Assembly (NCBI GenBank): GCA_964057225.1
Contig: CAXKVF010000100.1
Location: 1 to 64,000, forward strand
DNA from: Auanema rhodensis
Taxonomy: Eukaryota > Nematoda > Chromadorea > Rhabditida > Rhabditidae
Length of the DNA: 64,000 nt
Direction: 5' to 3'
The position numbers and the translations under genes were made by a program. Shown here in pieces: positions 30,111 through 42,909 of this stretch; the first letter of the stretch is position 1; the number at the start of each line of letters is the position of its first letter. The notes beneath the pieces are model-generated. The model worked only from the letters and a program-made list of their open reading frames with translations, searched no databases and was not told where the DNA came from.

Positions 30111-31130
30111 AGAATCTAATTTTGAAAACCGCATCTCTTTATCTTTCACGTGAAGCGAGTTACATACCAAGTGCACATCACGTGTACATTTAATTAGCAT
30201 AAATTAAAGTTCACGTAAATTTCAAAGTCATGGTTACCATGAAGCAATTTCAATAAAAATTTGTTTTTAGACTAATATGGACATGGGGAATCTAATTTTG
30301 AAAACCGCATCTCTTTATCTTTCACGTGAAGCGAGTTACATACCAAGTGCACATCACGTGTACATTTAATTAGCATAAATTAAAGTTCACGTAAATTTCA
30401 AAGTCATGGTTACCATGAACCAATATCAATAAAAATTTGTTTTCAGACTAATATGGACATGGGGAATCTAATTTTGAAAACCGCATCTCTTTATCTTTCA
30501 CGTGAAGCGAGTTACATACCAAGTGCACATCACGTGTACATTTAATTAGCATAAATTAAAGTTCACGTAAATTTCAAAGTCACGGTTACCATGAAGCAAT
30601 ATCAATAAAAATTTGTTTTTAGACTAATATGGACATGGGGAATCTAATTTTGAAAACCGCATCTCTTTATCTCTCACGTGAAGCGAGTTACATACCAAGT
30701 GCACATCACGTGTACATTTAATTAGCATAAATTAAAGTTCACGTAAATTTCAAAGTCATGGTTACCATGAACCAATATCAATAAAAATTTGTTTTTAGAC
30801 TAATATGGACATAGGGAATCTAATTTTGAAAACCGCATCTCTTTATCTTTCACGTGAAGCGAGTTACATACCAAGTGCACATCACGTGTACATTTAATTA
30901 GCATAAATTAAAGTTCACGTAAATTTCAAAGTCATGGTTACCATGAACCAATATCAATAAAAATTTGTTTTCAGACTAATATGGACATGGAGAATCTAAT
31001 TTTGAAAACCGCATCTCTTTATCTTTCACGTGAAGCGAGTTACATACCAAGTGCACATCACGTGTACATTTAATTAGCATAAATTAAAGTTCACGTAAAT
31101 TTCAAAGTCATGGTTACCATGAAGCAATTT
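30111..31130 (+). repeat. Markers repeated at 880 bp (5 monomers)
   Basis: CATGGAGAATC (30111/30991) and GAAGCAATTTC (30241/31121) recur at 880 bp. The C43 allele (CTCTCACG at 30671 and 31375) is instead offset 704 bp, which shows that a monomer was lost or replaced between them. Confidence 0.82.
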
Positions 31131-31296
31131 CAATAAAAATTTGTTTTTAGACTAATATGGACATGGGGAATCTAATTTTGAAAACCGCATCTCTTTATCT
31201 TTCACGTGAAGCGAGTTACATACCAAGTGCACATCACGTGTACATTTAATTAGCATAAATTAAAGTTCACGTAAATTTCAAAGTCATGGTTACCAT

Positions 31297-33341
31297 GAAG
31301 CAATATCAATAAAAATTTGTTTTTAGACTAATATGGACATGGGGAATCTAATTTTGAAAACCGCATCTCTTTATCTCTCACGTGAAGCGAGTTACATACC
31401 AAGTGCACATCACGTGTACATTTAATTAGCATAAATTAAAGTTCACGTAAATTTCAAAGTCATGGTTACCATGAACCAATATCAATAAAAATTTGTTTTT
31501 AGACTAATATGGACATGGGGAATCTAATTTTGAAAACCGCATCTCTTTATCTTTCACGTGAAGCGAGTTACATACCAAGTGCACATCACGTGTACATTTA
31601 ATTAGCATAAATTAAAGTTCACGTAAATTTCAAAGTCATGGTTACCATGAACCAATATCAATAAAAATTTGTTTTTAGACTAATATGGACATGGGGAATC
31701 TAATTTTGAAAACCGCATCTCTTTATCTTTCACGTGAAGCGAGTTACATACCAAGTGCACATCACGTGTACATTTAATTAGCATAAATTAAAGTTCACGT
31801 AAATTTCAAAGTCATGGTTACCATGAACCAATATCAATAAAAATTTGTTTTTAGACTAATATGGACATGGGGAATCTAATTTTGAAAACCGCATCTCTTT
31901 ATCTTTCACGTGAAGCGAGTTACATACCAAGTGCACATCACGTGTACATTTAATTAGCATAAATTAAAGTTCACGTAAATTTCAAAGTCATGGTTACCAT
32001 GAACCAATATCAATAAAAATTTGTTTTTAGACTAATATGGACATGGGGAATCTAATTTTGAAAACCGCATCTCTTTATCTTTCACGTGAAGCGAGTTACA
32101 TACCAAGTGCACATCACGTGTACATTTAATTAGCATAAATTAAAGTTCACGTAAATTTCAAAGTCATGGTTACCATGAACCAATATCAATAAAAATTTGT
32201 TTTTAGACTAATATGGACATGGGGAATCTAATTTTGAAAACCGCATCTCTTTATCTTTCACGTGAAGCGAGTTACATACCAAGTGCACATCACGTGTACA
32301 TTTAATTAGCATAAATTAAAGTTCACGTAAATTTCAAAGTCATGGTTACCATGAACCAATATCAATAAAAATTTGTTTTTAGACTAATATGGACATGGGG
32401 AATCTAATTTTGAAAACCGCATCTCTTTATCTTTCACGTGAAGCGAGTTACATACCAAGTGCACATCACGTGTACATTTAATTAGCATAAATTAAAGTTC
32501 ACGTAAATTTCAAAGTCATGGTTACCATGAACCAATATCAATAAAAATTTGTTTTTAGACTAATATGGACATGGGGAATCTAATTTTGAAAACCGCATCT
32601 CTTTATCTTTCACGTGAAGCGAGTTACATACCAAGTGCACATCACGTGTACATTTAATTAGCATAAATTAAAGTTCACGTAAATTTTAAAGTCATGGTTA
32701 CCATGCACCAATATCAATAAAAATTTGTTTTCAGACTAATATGGACATGGGGAATCTAATTTTGAAAACCGCATCTCTTTATCTTTCACGTGAAGCGAGT
32801 TACATACCAAGTGCACATCACGTGTACATTTAATTAGCATAAATTAAAGTTCACGTAAATTTCAAAGTCATGGTTACCATGAAGCAATATCAATAAAAAT
32901 TTGTTTTTAGACTAATATGGACATGGGGAATCTAATTTTGAAAACCGCTTTTCTTTATCTTTCACGTGAAGCGAGTTACATACCAAGTGCACATCACGTG
33001 TACATTTAATTAGCATAAATTAAAGTTCACGTAAATTTCAAAGTCATGGTTACCATGCACCAATATCAATAAAAATTTGTTTTTAGACTAATATGGACAT
33101 GGGGAATCTAATTTTGAAAACCGCATCTCTTTATCTTTCACGTGAAGCGAGTTACATACCAAGTGCACATCACGTGTACATTTAATTAGCATAAATTAAA
33201 GTTCACGTAAATTTCAAAGTCATGGTTACCATGAAGCAATATCAATAAAAATTTGTTTTTAGACTAATATGGACATGGGGAATCTAATTTTGAAAACCGC
33301 ATTTCTTTATCTTTCACGTGAAGCGAGTTACATACCAAGTG
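31297..33341 (+). repeat. Block duplicated 2992 bp (17 monomers) downstream, copy A
   Basis: G142 (31297/34289), C43 (31375/34367), AAATTTTAAAG (32684/35676), CCGCTTTTC (32948/35940) and GTGCAAATC (33341/36333) all recur at exactly 2992 bp. The match fails before about 31.15 kb and by 33.58 kb, so about 2.0-2.4 kb (12-13 monomers) is shared. Confidence 0.9.
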
Positions 33342-34288
33342 CAAATCACGTGTACATTTAATTAGCATAAATTAAAGTTCACGTAAATTTCAAAGTCATG
33401 GTTACCATGAACCAATATCAATAAAAATTTGTTTTTAGACTAATATGGACATGGGGAATCTAATTTTGAAAACCGCATCTCTTTATCTTTCACGTGAAGC
33501 GAGTTACATACCAAGTGCACATCACGTGTACATTTAATTAGCATAAATTAAAGTTCACGTAAATTTCAAAGTCATGGTTACCATGCACCAATATCAATAA
33601 AAATTTGTTTTTAGACTAATATGGACATGGGGAATCTAATTTTGAAAACCGCATCTCTTTATCTTTCACGTGAAGCGAGTTACATACCAAGTGCACATCA
33701 CGTGTACATTTAATTAGCATAAATTAAAGTTCACGTAAATTTCAAAGTCATGGTTACCATGAACCAATATCAATAAAAATTTGTTTTTAGACTAATATGG
33801 ACATGGGGAATCTAATTTTGAAAACCGCATCTCTTTATCTTTCACGTGAAGCGAGTTACATACCAAGTGCACATCACGTGTACATTTAATTAGCATAAAT
33901 TAAAGTTCACGTAAATTTCAAAGTCATGGTTACCATGAACCAATATCAATAAAAATTTGTTTTTAGACTAATATGGACATGGGGAATCTAATTTTGAAAA
34001 CCGCATTTCTTTATCTTTCACGTGAAGCGAGTTACATACCAAGTGCACATCACGTGTACATTTAATTAGCATAAATTAAAGTTCACGTAAATTTCAAAGT
34101 CATGGTTACCATGAACCAATATCAATAAAAATTTGTTTTCAGACTAATATGGACATGGGGAATCTAATTTTGAAAACCGCATCTCTTTATCTTTCACGTG
34201 AAGCGAGTTACATACCAAGTGCACATCACGTGTACATTTAATTAGCATAAATTAAAGTTCACGTAAATTTCAAAGTCATGGTTACCAT

Positions 34289-36333
34289 GAAGCAATATCA
34301 ATAAAAATTTGTTTTTAGACTAATATGGACATGGGGAATCTAATTTTGAAAACCGCATCTCTTTATCTCTCACGTGAAGCGAGTTACATACCAAGTGCAC
34401 ATCACGTGTACATTTAATTAGCATAAATTAAAGTTCACGTAAATTTCAAAGTCATGGTTACCATGAACCAATATCAATAAAAATTTGTTTTTAGACTAAT
34501 ATGGACATGGGGAATCTAATTTTGAAAACCGCATCTCTTTATCTTTCACGTGAAGCGAGTTACATACCAAGTGCACATCACGTGTACATTTAATTAGCAT
34601 AAATTAAAGTTCACGTAAATTTCAAAGTCATGGTTACCATGAACCAATATCAATAAAAATTTGTTTTTAGACTAATATGGACATGGGGAATCTAATTTTG
34701 AAAACCGCATCTCTTTATCTTTCACGTGAAGCGAGTTACATACCAAGTGCACATCACGTGTACATTTAATTAGCATAAATTAAAGTTCACGTAAATTTCA
34801 AAGTCATGGTTACCATGAACCAATATCAATAAAAATTTGTTTTTAGACTAATATGGACATGGGGAATCTAATTTTGAAAACCGCATCTCTTTATCTTTCA
34901 CGTGAAGCGAGTTACATACCAAGTGCACATCACGTGTACATTTAATTAGCATAAATTAAAGTTCACGTAAATTTCAAAGTCATGGTTACCATGAACCAAT
35001 ATCAATAAAAATTTGTTTTTAGACTAATATGGACATGGGGAATCTAATTTTGAAAACCGCATCTCTTTATCTTTCACGTGAAGCGAGTTACATACCAAGT
35101 GCACATCACGTGTACATTTAATTAGCATAAATTAAAGTTCACGTAAATTTCAAAGTCATGGTTACCATGAACCAATATCAATAAAAATTTGTTTTTAGAC
35201 TAATATGGACATGGGGAATCTAATTTTGAAAACCGCATCTCTTTATCTTTCACGTGAAGCGAGTTACATACCAAGTGCACATCACGTGTACATTTAATTA
35301 GCATAAATTAAAGTTCACGTAAATTTCAAAGTCATGGTTACCATGAACCAATATCAATAAAAATTTGTTTTTAGACTAATATGGACATGGGGAATCTAAT
35401 TTTGAAAACCGCATCTCTTTATCTTTCACGTGAAGCGAGTTACATACCAAGTGCACATCACGTGTACATTTAATTAGCATAAATTAAAGTTCACGTAAAT
35501 TTCAAAGTCATGGTTACCATGAACCAATATCAATAAAAATTTGTTTTTAGACTAATATGGACATGGGGAATCTAATTTTGAAAACCGCATCTCTTTATCT
35601 TTCACGTGAAGCGAGTTACATACCAAGTGCACATCACGTGTACATTTAATTAGCATAAATTAAAGTTCACGTAAATTTTAAAGTCATGGTTACCATGCAC
35701 CAATATCAATAAAAATTTGTTTTCAGACTAATATGGACATGGGGAATCTAATTTTGAAAACCGCATCTCTTTATCTTTCACGTGAAGCGAGTTACATACC
35801 AAGTGCACATCACGTGTACATTTAATTAGCATAAATTAAAGTTCACGTAAATTTCAAAGTCATGGTTACCATGAAGCAATATCAATAAAAATTTGTTTTT
35901 AGACTAATATGGACATGGGGAATCTAATTTTGAAAACCGCTTTTCTTTATCTTTCACGTGAAGCGAGTTACATACCAAGTGCACATCACGTGTACATTTA
36001 ATTAGCATAAATTAAAGTTCACGTAAATTTCAAAGTCATGGTTACCATGCACCAATATCAATAAAAATTTGTTTTTAGACTAATATGGACATGGGGAATC
36101 TAATTTTGAAAACCGCATCTCTTTATCTTTCACGTGAAGCGAGTTACATACCAAGTGCACATCACGTGTACATTTAATTAGCATAAATTAAAGTTCACGT
36201 AAATTTCAAAGTCATGGTTACCATGAAGCAATATCAATAAAAATTTGTTTTTAGACTAATATGGACATGGGGAATCTAATTTTGAAAACCGCATTTCTTT
36301 ATCTTTCACGTGAAGCGAGTTACATACCAAGTG
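34289..36333 (+). repeat. Block duplicated from 2992 bp upstream, copy B
   Basis: Partner of 31297-33341. I found no difference at the markers checked, which makes it one of the most recent large duplications in the window. The 0.9 kb between the two blocks is not part of the shared segment. Confidence 0.9.
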
Positions 36334-38374
36334 CAAATCACGTGTACATTTAATTAGCATAAATTAAAGTTCACGTAAATTTCAAAGTCATGGTTACCAT
36401 GAACCAATATCAATAAAAATTTGTTTTTAGACTAATATGGACATGGGGAATCTAATTTTGAAAACCGCATCTCTTTATCTTTCACGTGAAGCGAGTTACA
36501 TACCAAGTGCACATCACGTGTACATTTAATTAGCATAAATTAAAGTTCACGTAAATTTCAAAGTCATGGTTACCATGAACCAATATCAATAAAAATTTGT
36601 TTTTAGACTAATATGGACATGGGGAATCTAATTTTGAAAACCGCATCTCTTTATCTTTCACGTGAAGCGAGTTACATACCAAGTGCACATCACGTGTACA
36701 TTTAATTAGCATAAATTAAAGTTCACGTAAATTTCAAAGTTATGGTTACCATAAAGCAATATCAATAAAAATTTGTTTTTAGACTAATATGGACATGGGG
36801 AATCTAATTTTGAAAACCGCATCTCTTTATCTTTCACGTGAAGCGAGTTACATACCAAGTGCACATCACGTGTACATTTAATTAGCATAAATTAAAGTTC
36901 ACGTAAATTTCAAAGTCATGGTTACCATGAACCAATATCAATAAAAATTTGTTTTTAGACTAATATGGACATGGGGAATCTAATTTTGAAAACCGCATTT
37001 CTTTATCTTTCACGTGAAGCGAGTTACATACCAAGTGCACATCACGTGTACATTTAATTAGCATAAATTAAAGTTCACGTAAATTTCAAAGTCATGGTTA
37101 CCATGAACCAATATCAATAAAAATTTGTTTTTAGACTAATATGGACATGGGGAATCTAATTTTGAAAACCGCATCTCTTTATCTTTCACGTGAAGCGAGT
37201 TACATACCAAGTGCACATCACGTGTACATTTAATTAGCATAAATTAAAGTTCACGTAAATTTCAAAGTCATGGTTACCATGAACCAATATCAATAAAAAT
37301 TTGTTTTTAGACTAATATGGACATGGGGAATCTAATTTTGAAAACCGCATTTCTTTATCTTTCACGTGAAGCGAGTTACATACCAAGTGCACATCACGTG
37401 TACATTTAATTAGCATAAATTAAAGTTCACGTAAATTTCAAAGTCATGGTTACCATGCACCAATATCAATAAAAATTTGTTTTTAGACTAATATGGACAT
37501 GGGGAATCTAATTTTGAAAACCGCATCTCTTTATCTTTCACGTGAAGCGAGTTACATACCAAGTGCACATCACGTGTACATTTAATTAGCATAAATTAAA
37601 GTTCACGTAAATTTTAAAGTCATGGTTACCATGCACCAATATCAATAAAAATTTGTTTTTAGACTAATATGGACATGGGGAATCTAATTTTGAAAACCGC
37701 ATCTCTTTATCTTTCACGTGAAGCGAGTTACATACCAAGTGCACATCACGTGTACATTTAATTAGCATAAATTAAAGTTCACGTAAATTTTAAAGTCATG
37801 GTTACCATGCACCAATATCAATAAAAATTTGTTTTTAGACTAATATGGACATGGGGAATCTAATTTTGAAAACCGCATCTCTTTATCTTTCACGTGAAGC
37901 GAGTTACATACCAAGTGCACATCACGTGTACATTTAATTAGCATAAATTAAAGTTCACGTAAATTTCAAAGTCATGGTTACCATGAACTAATATCAATAA
38001 AAATTTGTTTTTAGACTAATATGGACATGGAGAATCTAATTTTGAAAACCGCATCTCTTTATCTTTCACGTGAAGCGAGTTACATACCAAGTGCACATCA
38101 CGTGTACATTTAATTAGCATAAATTAAAGTTCACGTAAATTTCAAAGTCATGGTTACCATGAACCAATATCAATAAAAATTTGTTTTTAGACTAATATGG
38201 ACATGGGGAATCTAATTTTGAAAACCGCATCTCTTTATCTTTCACGTGAAGCGAGTTACATACCAAGAGCACATCACGTGTACATTTAATTAGCATAAAT
38301 TAAAGTTCACGTAAATTTCAAAGTCATGGTTACCATGAACCAATATCAATAAAAATTTGTTTTTAGACTAATAT

Positions 38375-38816
38375 GGACATGGGGAATCTAATTTTGAAAA
38401 CCGCATCTCTTTATCTTTTACGTGAAGCGAGTTACATACCAAGTGCACATCACGTGTACATTTAATTAGCATAAATTAAAGTTCACGTAAATTTCAAAGT
38501 CATGGTTACCATAGCATAAATTAAAGTTCACGTAAATTTCAAAGTCATGGTTACCATGAAGCAATATCAATAAAAATTTGTTTTTAGACTAATATGGACA
38601 TGGGGAATCTAATTTTGAAAACCGCATCTCTTTATCTTTTACGTGAAGCGAGTTACATACCAAGTGCACATCACGTGTACATTTAATTAGCATAAATTAA
38701 AGTTCACGTAAATTTCAAAGTCATGGTTACCATAGCATAAATTAAAGTTCACGTAAATTTCAAAGTCATGGTTACCATGAAGCAATATCAATAAAAATTT
38801 GTTTTTAGACTAATAT
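38375..38816 (+). repeat. Two adjacent 221 bp monomers carrying a 45 bp internal duplication
   Basis: Two consecutive monomers (38375-38595 and 38596-38816) each have monomer positions 94-138 duplicated in tandem. The copies are 38468-38512 plus 38513-38557, and 38689-38733 plus 38734-38778. The new junction reads ACCAT-AGCAT. Both monomers carry T45 and G142 and look identical, so the 221 bp unit itself has been copied as a unit. Confidence 0.93.
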
Positions 38817-41373
38817 GGACATGGGGAATCTAATTTTGAAAACCGCATCTCTTTATCTTTTACGTGAAGCGAGTTACATACCAAGTGCACATCACGTGTA
38901 CATTTAATTAGCATAAATTAAAGTTCACGTAAATTTCAAAGTCATGGTTACCATGAACCAATATCAATAAAAATTTGTTTTTAGACTAATATGGACATGG
39001 GGAATCTAATTTTGAAAACCGCATCTCTTTATCTTTCACGTGAAGCGAGTTACATACCAAGTGCACATCACGTGTACATTTAATTAGCATAAATTAAAGT
39101 TCACGTAAATTTCAAAGTCATGGTTACCATGAAGCAATATCAATAAAAATTTGTTTTTAGACTAATATGGACATGGGGAATCTAATTTTGAAAACCGCAT
39201 CTCTTTATCTTTTACGTGAAGCGAGTTACATACCAAGTGCACATCACGTGTACATTTAATTAGCATAAATTAAAGTTCACGTAAATTTCAAAGTCATGGT
39301 TACCATGAACCAATATCAATAAAAATTTGTTTTTAGACTAATATGGACATGGGGAATCTAATTTTGAAAACCGCATCTCTTTATCTTTCACGTGAAGCGA
39401 GTTACATACCAAGAGCACATCACGTGTACATTTAATTAGCATAAATTAAAGTTCACGTAAATTTCAAAGTCATGGTTACCATGAACCAATATCAATAAAA
39501 ATTTGTTTTTAGACTAATATGGACATGGGGAATCTAATTTTGAAAACCGCATCTCTTTATCTTTTACGTGAAGCGAGTTACATACCAAGTGCACATCACG
39601 TGTACATTTAATTAGCATAAATTAAAGTTCACGTAAATTTCAAAGTCATGGTTACCATGAACCAATATCAATAAAAATTTGTTTTTAGACTAATATGGAC
39701 ATGGGGAATCTAATTTTGAAAACCGCATCTCTTTATCTTTCACGTGAAGCGAGTTACATACCAAGTGCACATCACGTGTACATTTAATTAGCATAAATTA
39801 AAGTTCACGTAAATTTCAAAGTCATGGTTACCATGAAGCAATATCAATAAAAATTTGTTTTTAGACTAATATGGACATGGGGAATCTAATTTTGAAAACC
39901 GCATCTCTTTATCTTTTACGTGAAGCGAGTTACATACCAAGTGCACATCACGTGTACATTTAATTAGCATAAATTAAAGTTCACGTAAATTTCAAAGTCA
40001 TGGTTACCATGCACCAATATCAATAAAAATTTGTTTTTAGACTAATATGGACATGGGGAATCTAATTTTGAAAACCGCATCTCTTTATCTTTCACGTGAA
40101 GCGAGTTACATACCAAGTGCACATCACGTGTACATTTAATTAGCATAAATTAAAGTTCACGTAAATTTCAAAGTCATGGTTACCATGAACCAATATCAAT
40201 AAAAATTTGTTTTTAGACTAATATGGACATGGGGAATCTAATTTTGAAAACCGCATCTCTTTATCTTTCACGTGAAGCGAGTTACATACCAAGTGCACAT
40301 CACGTGTACATTTAATTAGCATAAATTAAAGTTCACGTAAATTTCAAAGTCATGGTTACCATGAACCAATATCAATAAAAATTTGTTTTTAGACTAATAT
40401 GGACATGGGGAATCTAATTTTGAAAACCGCATCTCTTTATCTTTCACGTGAAGCGAGTTACATACCAAGTGCACATCACGTGTACATTTAATTAGCATAA
40501 ATTAAAGTTCACGTAAATTTCAAAGTCATGGTTACCATGAACCAATATCAATAAAAATTTGTTTTTAGACTAATATGGACATGGGGAATCTAATTTTGAA
40601 AACCGCATCTCTTTATCTCTCACGTGAAGCGAGTTACATACCAAGTGCACATCACGTGTACATTTAATTAGCATAAATTAAAGTTCACGTAAATTTCAAA
40701 GTCATGGTTACCATGAACCAATATCAATAAAAATTTGTTTTTAGACTAATATGGACATGGGGAATCTAATTTTGAAAACCGCATCTCTTTATCTTTCACG
40801 TGAAGCGAGTTACATACCAAGTGCACATCACGTGTACATATAATTAGCATAAATTAAAGTTCACGTAAAATTCAAAGTCATGGTTACCATGAACCAATAT
40901 CAATAAAAATTTGTTTTTAGACTAATATGGACATGGGGAATCTAATTTTGGAAACCGCATCTCTTTATCTTTCACGTGAAGCGAGTTACATACCAAGTGC
41001 ACATCACGTGTACATTTAATTAGCATAAATTAAAGTTCACGTAAATTTCAAAGTCATGGTTACCATGAACCAATATCAATAAAAATTTGTTTTTAGACTA
41101 ATATGGACATGGGGAATCTAATTTTGAAAACCGCATCTCTTTATCTTTTACGTGAAGCGAGTTACATACCAAGTGCACATCACGTGTACATTTAATTAGC
41201 ATAAATTAAAGTTCACGTAAATTTCAAAGTCATGGTTACCATGAAGCAATATCAATAAAAATTTGTTTTTAGACTAATATGGACATGGGGAATCTAATTT
41301 TGAAAACCGCATCTCTTTATCTTTCACGTGAAGCGAGTTACATACCAAGTGCACATCACGTGTACATTTAATT

Positions 41374-41463
41374 AGCATAAATTAAAGTTCACGTAAATTT
41401 CAAAGTCATGGTTACCATAGCATAAATTAAAGTTCACGTAAATTTCAAAGTCATGGTTACCAT
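41374..41463 (+). repeat. 45 bp internal tandem duplication (221 bp monomer)
   Basis: Copies are 41374-41418 and 41419-41463 within the monomer 41281-41501. It has the same endpoints (monomer 94-138) and the same ACCAT-AGCAT junction as at 38.5 kb. This monomer carries C45 rather than T45, and it is followed by the G142 allele. Confidence 0.93.
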
Positions 41464-41853
41464 GAAGCAATATCAATAAAAATTTGTTTTTAGACTAATA
41501 TGGACATGGGGAATCTAATTTTGAAAACCGCATCTCTTTATCTTTTACGTGAAGCGAGTTACATACCAAGTGCACATCACGTGTACATTTAATTAGCATA
41601 AATTAAAGTTCACGTAAATTTCAAAGTCATGGTTACCATGAACCAATATCAATAAAAATTTGTTTTTAGACTAATATGGACATGGGGAATCTAATTTTGA
41701 AAACCGCATCTCTTTATCTTTTACGTGAAGCGAGTTACATACCAAGTGCACATCACGTGTACATTTAATTAGCATAAATTAAAGTTCACGTAAAATTCAA
41801 AGTCATGGTTACCATGCACCAATATCAATAAAAATTTGTTTTTAGACTAATAT

Positions 41854-42909
41854 GGACATGGGGAATCTAATTTTGAAAACCGCATCTCTTTATCTTTTAC
41901 GTGAAGCGAGTTACATACCAAGTGCACATCACGTGTACATTTAATTAGCATAAATTAAAGTTCATGTAAATTTCAAAGTCATGGTTACCATGAAGCAATA
42001 TCAATAAAAATTTGTTTTTAGACTAATATGGACATGGGGAATCTAATTTTGGAAACCGCATCTCTTTATCTTTCACGTGAAGCGAGTTACATACCAAGTG
42101 CACATCACGTGTACATTTAATTAGCATAAATTAAAGTTCACGTAAATTTCAAAGTCATGGTTACCATGAACCAATATCAATAAAAATTTGTTTTTAGACT
42201 AATATGGACATGGGGAATCTAATTTTGAAAACCGCATCTCTTTATCTCTCACGTGAAGCGAGTTACATACCAAGTGCACATCACGTGTACATTTAATTAG
42301 CATAAATTAAAGTTCACGTAAATTTCAAAGTCATGGTTACCATGCACCAATATCAATAAAAATTTGTTTTTAGACTAATATGGACATGGGGAATCTAATT
42401 TTGAAAACCGCATCTCTTTATCTTTTACGTGAAGCGAGTTACATACCAAGTGCACATCACGTGTACATTTAATTAGCATAAATTAAAGTTCATGTAAATT
42501 TCAAAGTCATGGTTACCATGAAGCAATATCAATAAAAATTTGTTTTTAGACTAATATGGACATGGGGAATCTAATTTTGGAAACCGCATCTCTTTATCTT
42601 TCACGTGAAGCGAGTTACATACCAAGTGCACATCACGTGTACATTTAATTAGCATAAATTAAAGTTCACGTAAATTTCAAAGTCATGGTTACCATGAACC
42701 AATATCAATAAAAATTTGTTTTTAGACTAATATGGACATGGGGAATCTAATTTTGAAAACCGCATCTCTTTATCTCTCACGTGAAGCGAGTTACATACCA
42801 AGTGCACATCACGTGTACATTTAATTAGCATAAATTAAAGTTCACGTAAATTTCAAAGTCATGGTTACCATGAACCAATATCAATAAAAATTTGTTTTTA
42901 GACTAATAT
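41854..42909 (+). repeat. Tandem trimer, 528 bp x 2
   Basis: The three-monomer set TTCATGTAAA plus G142, then TTTTGGAAACC, then CTCTCACG occupies 41854-42381 and repeats at 42382-42909 (markers at 41961/42489, 42051/42579 and 42246/42774). One difference was seen: the last monomer has C140 in the first copy and A140 in the second. Confidence 0.88.
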
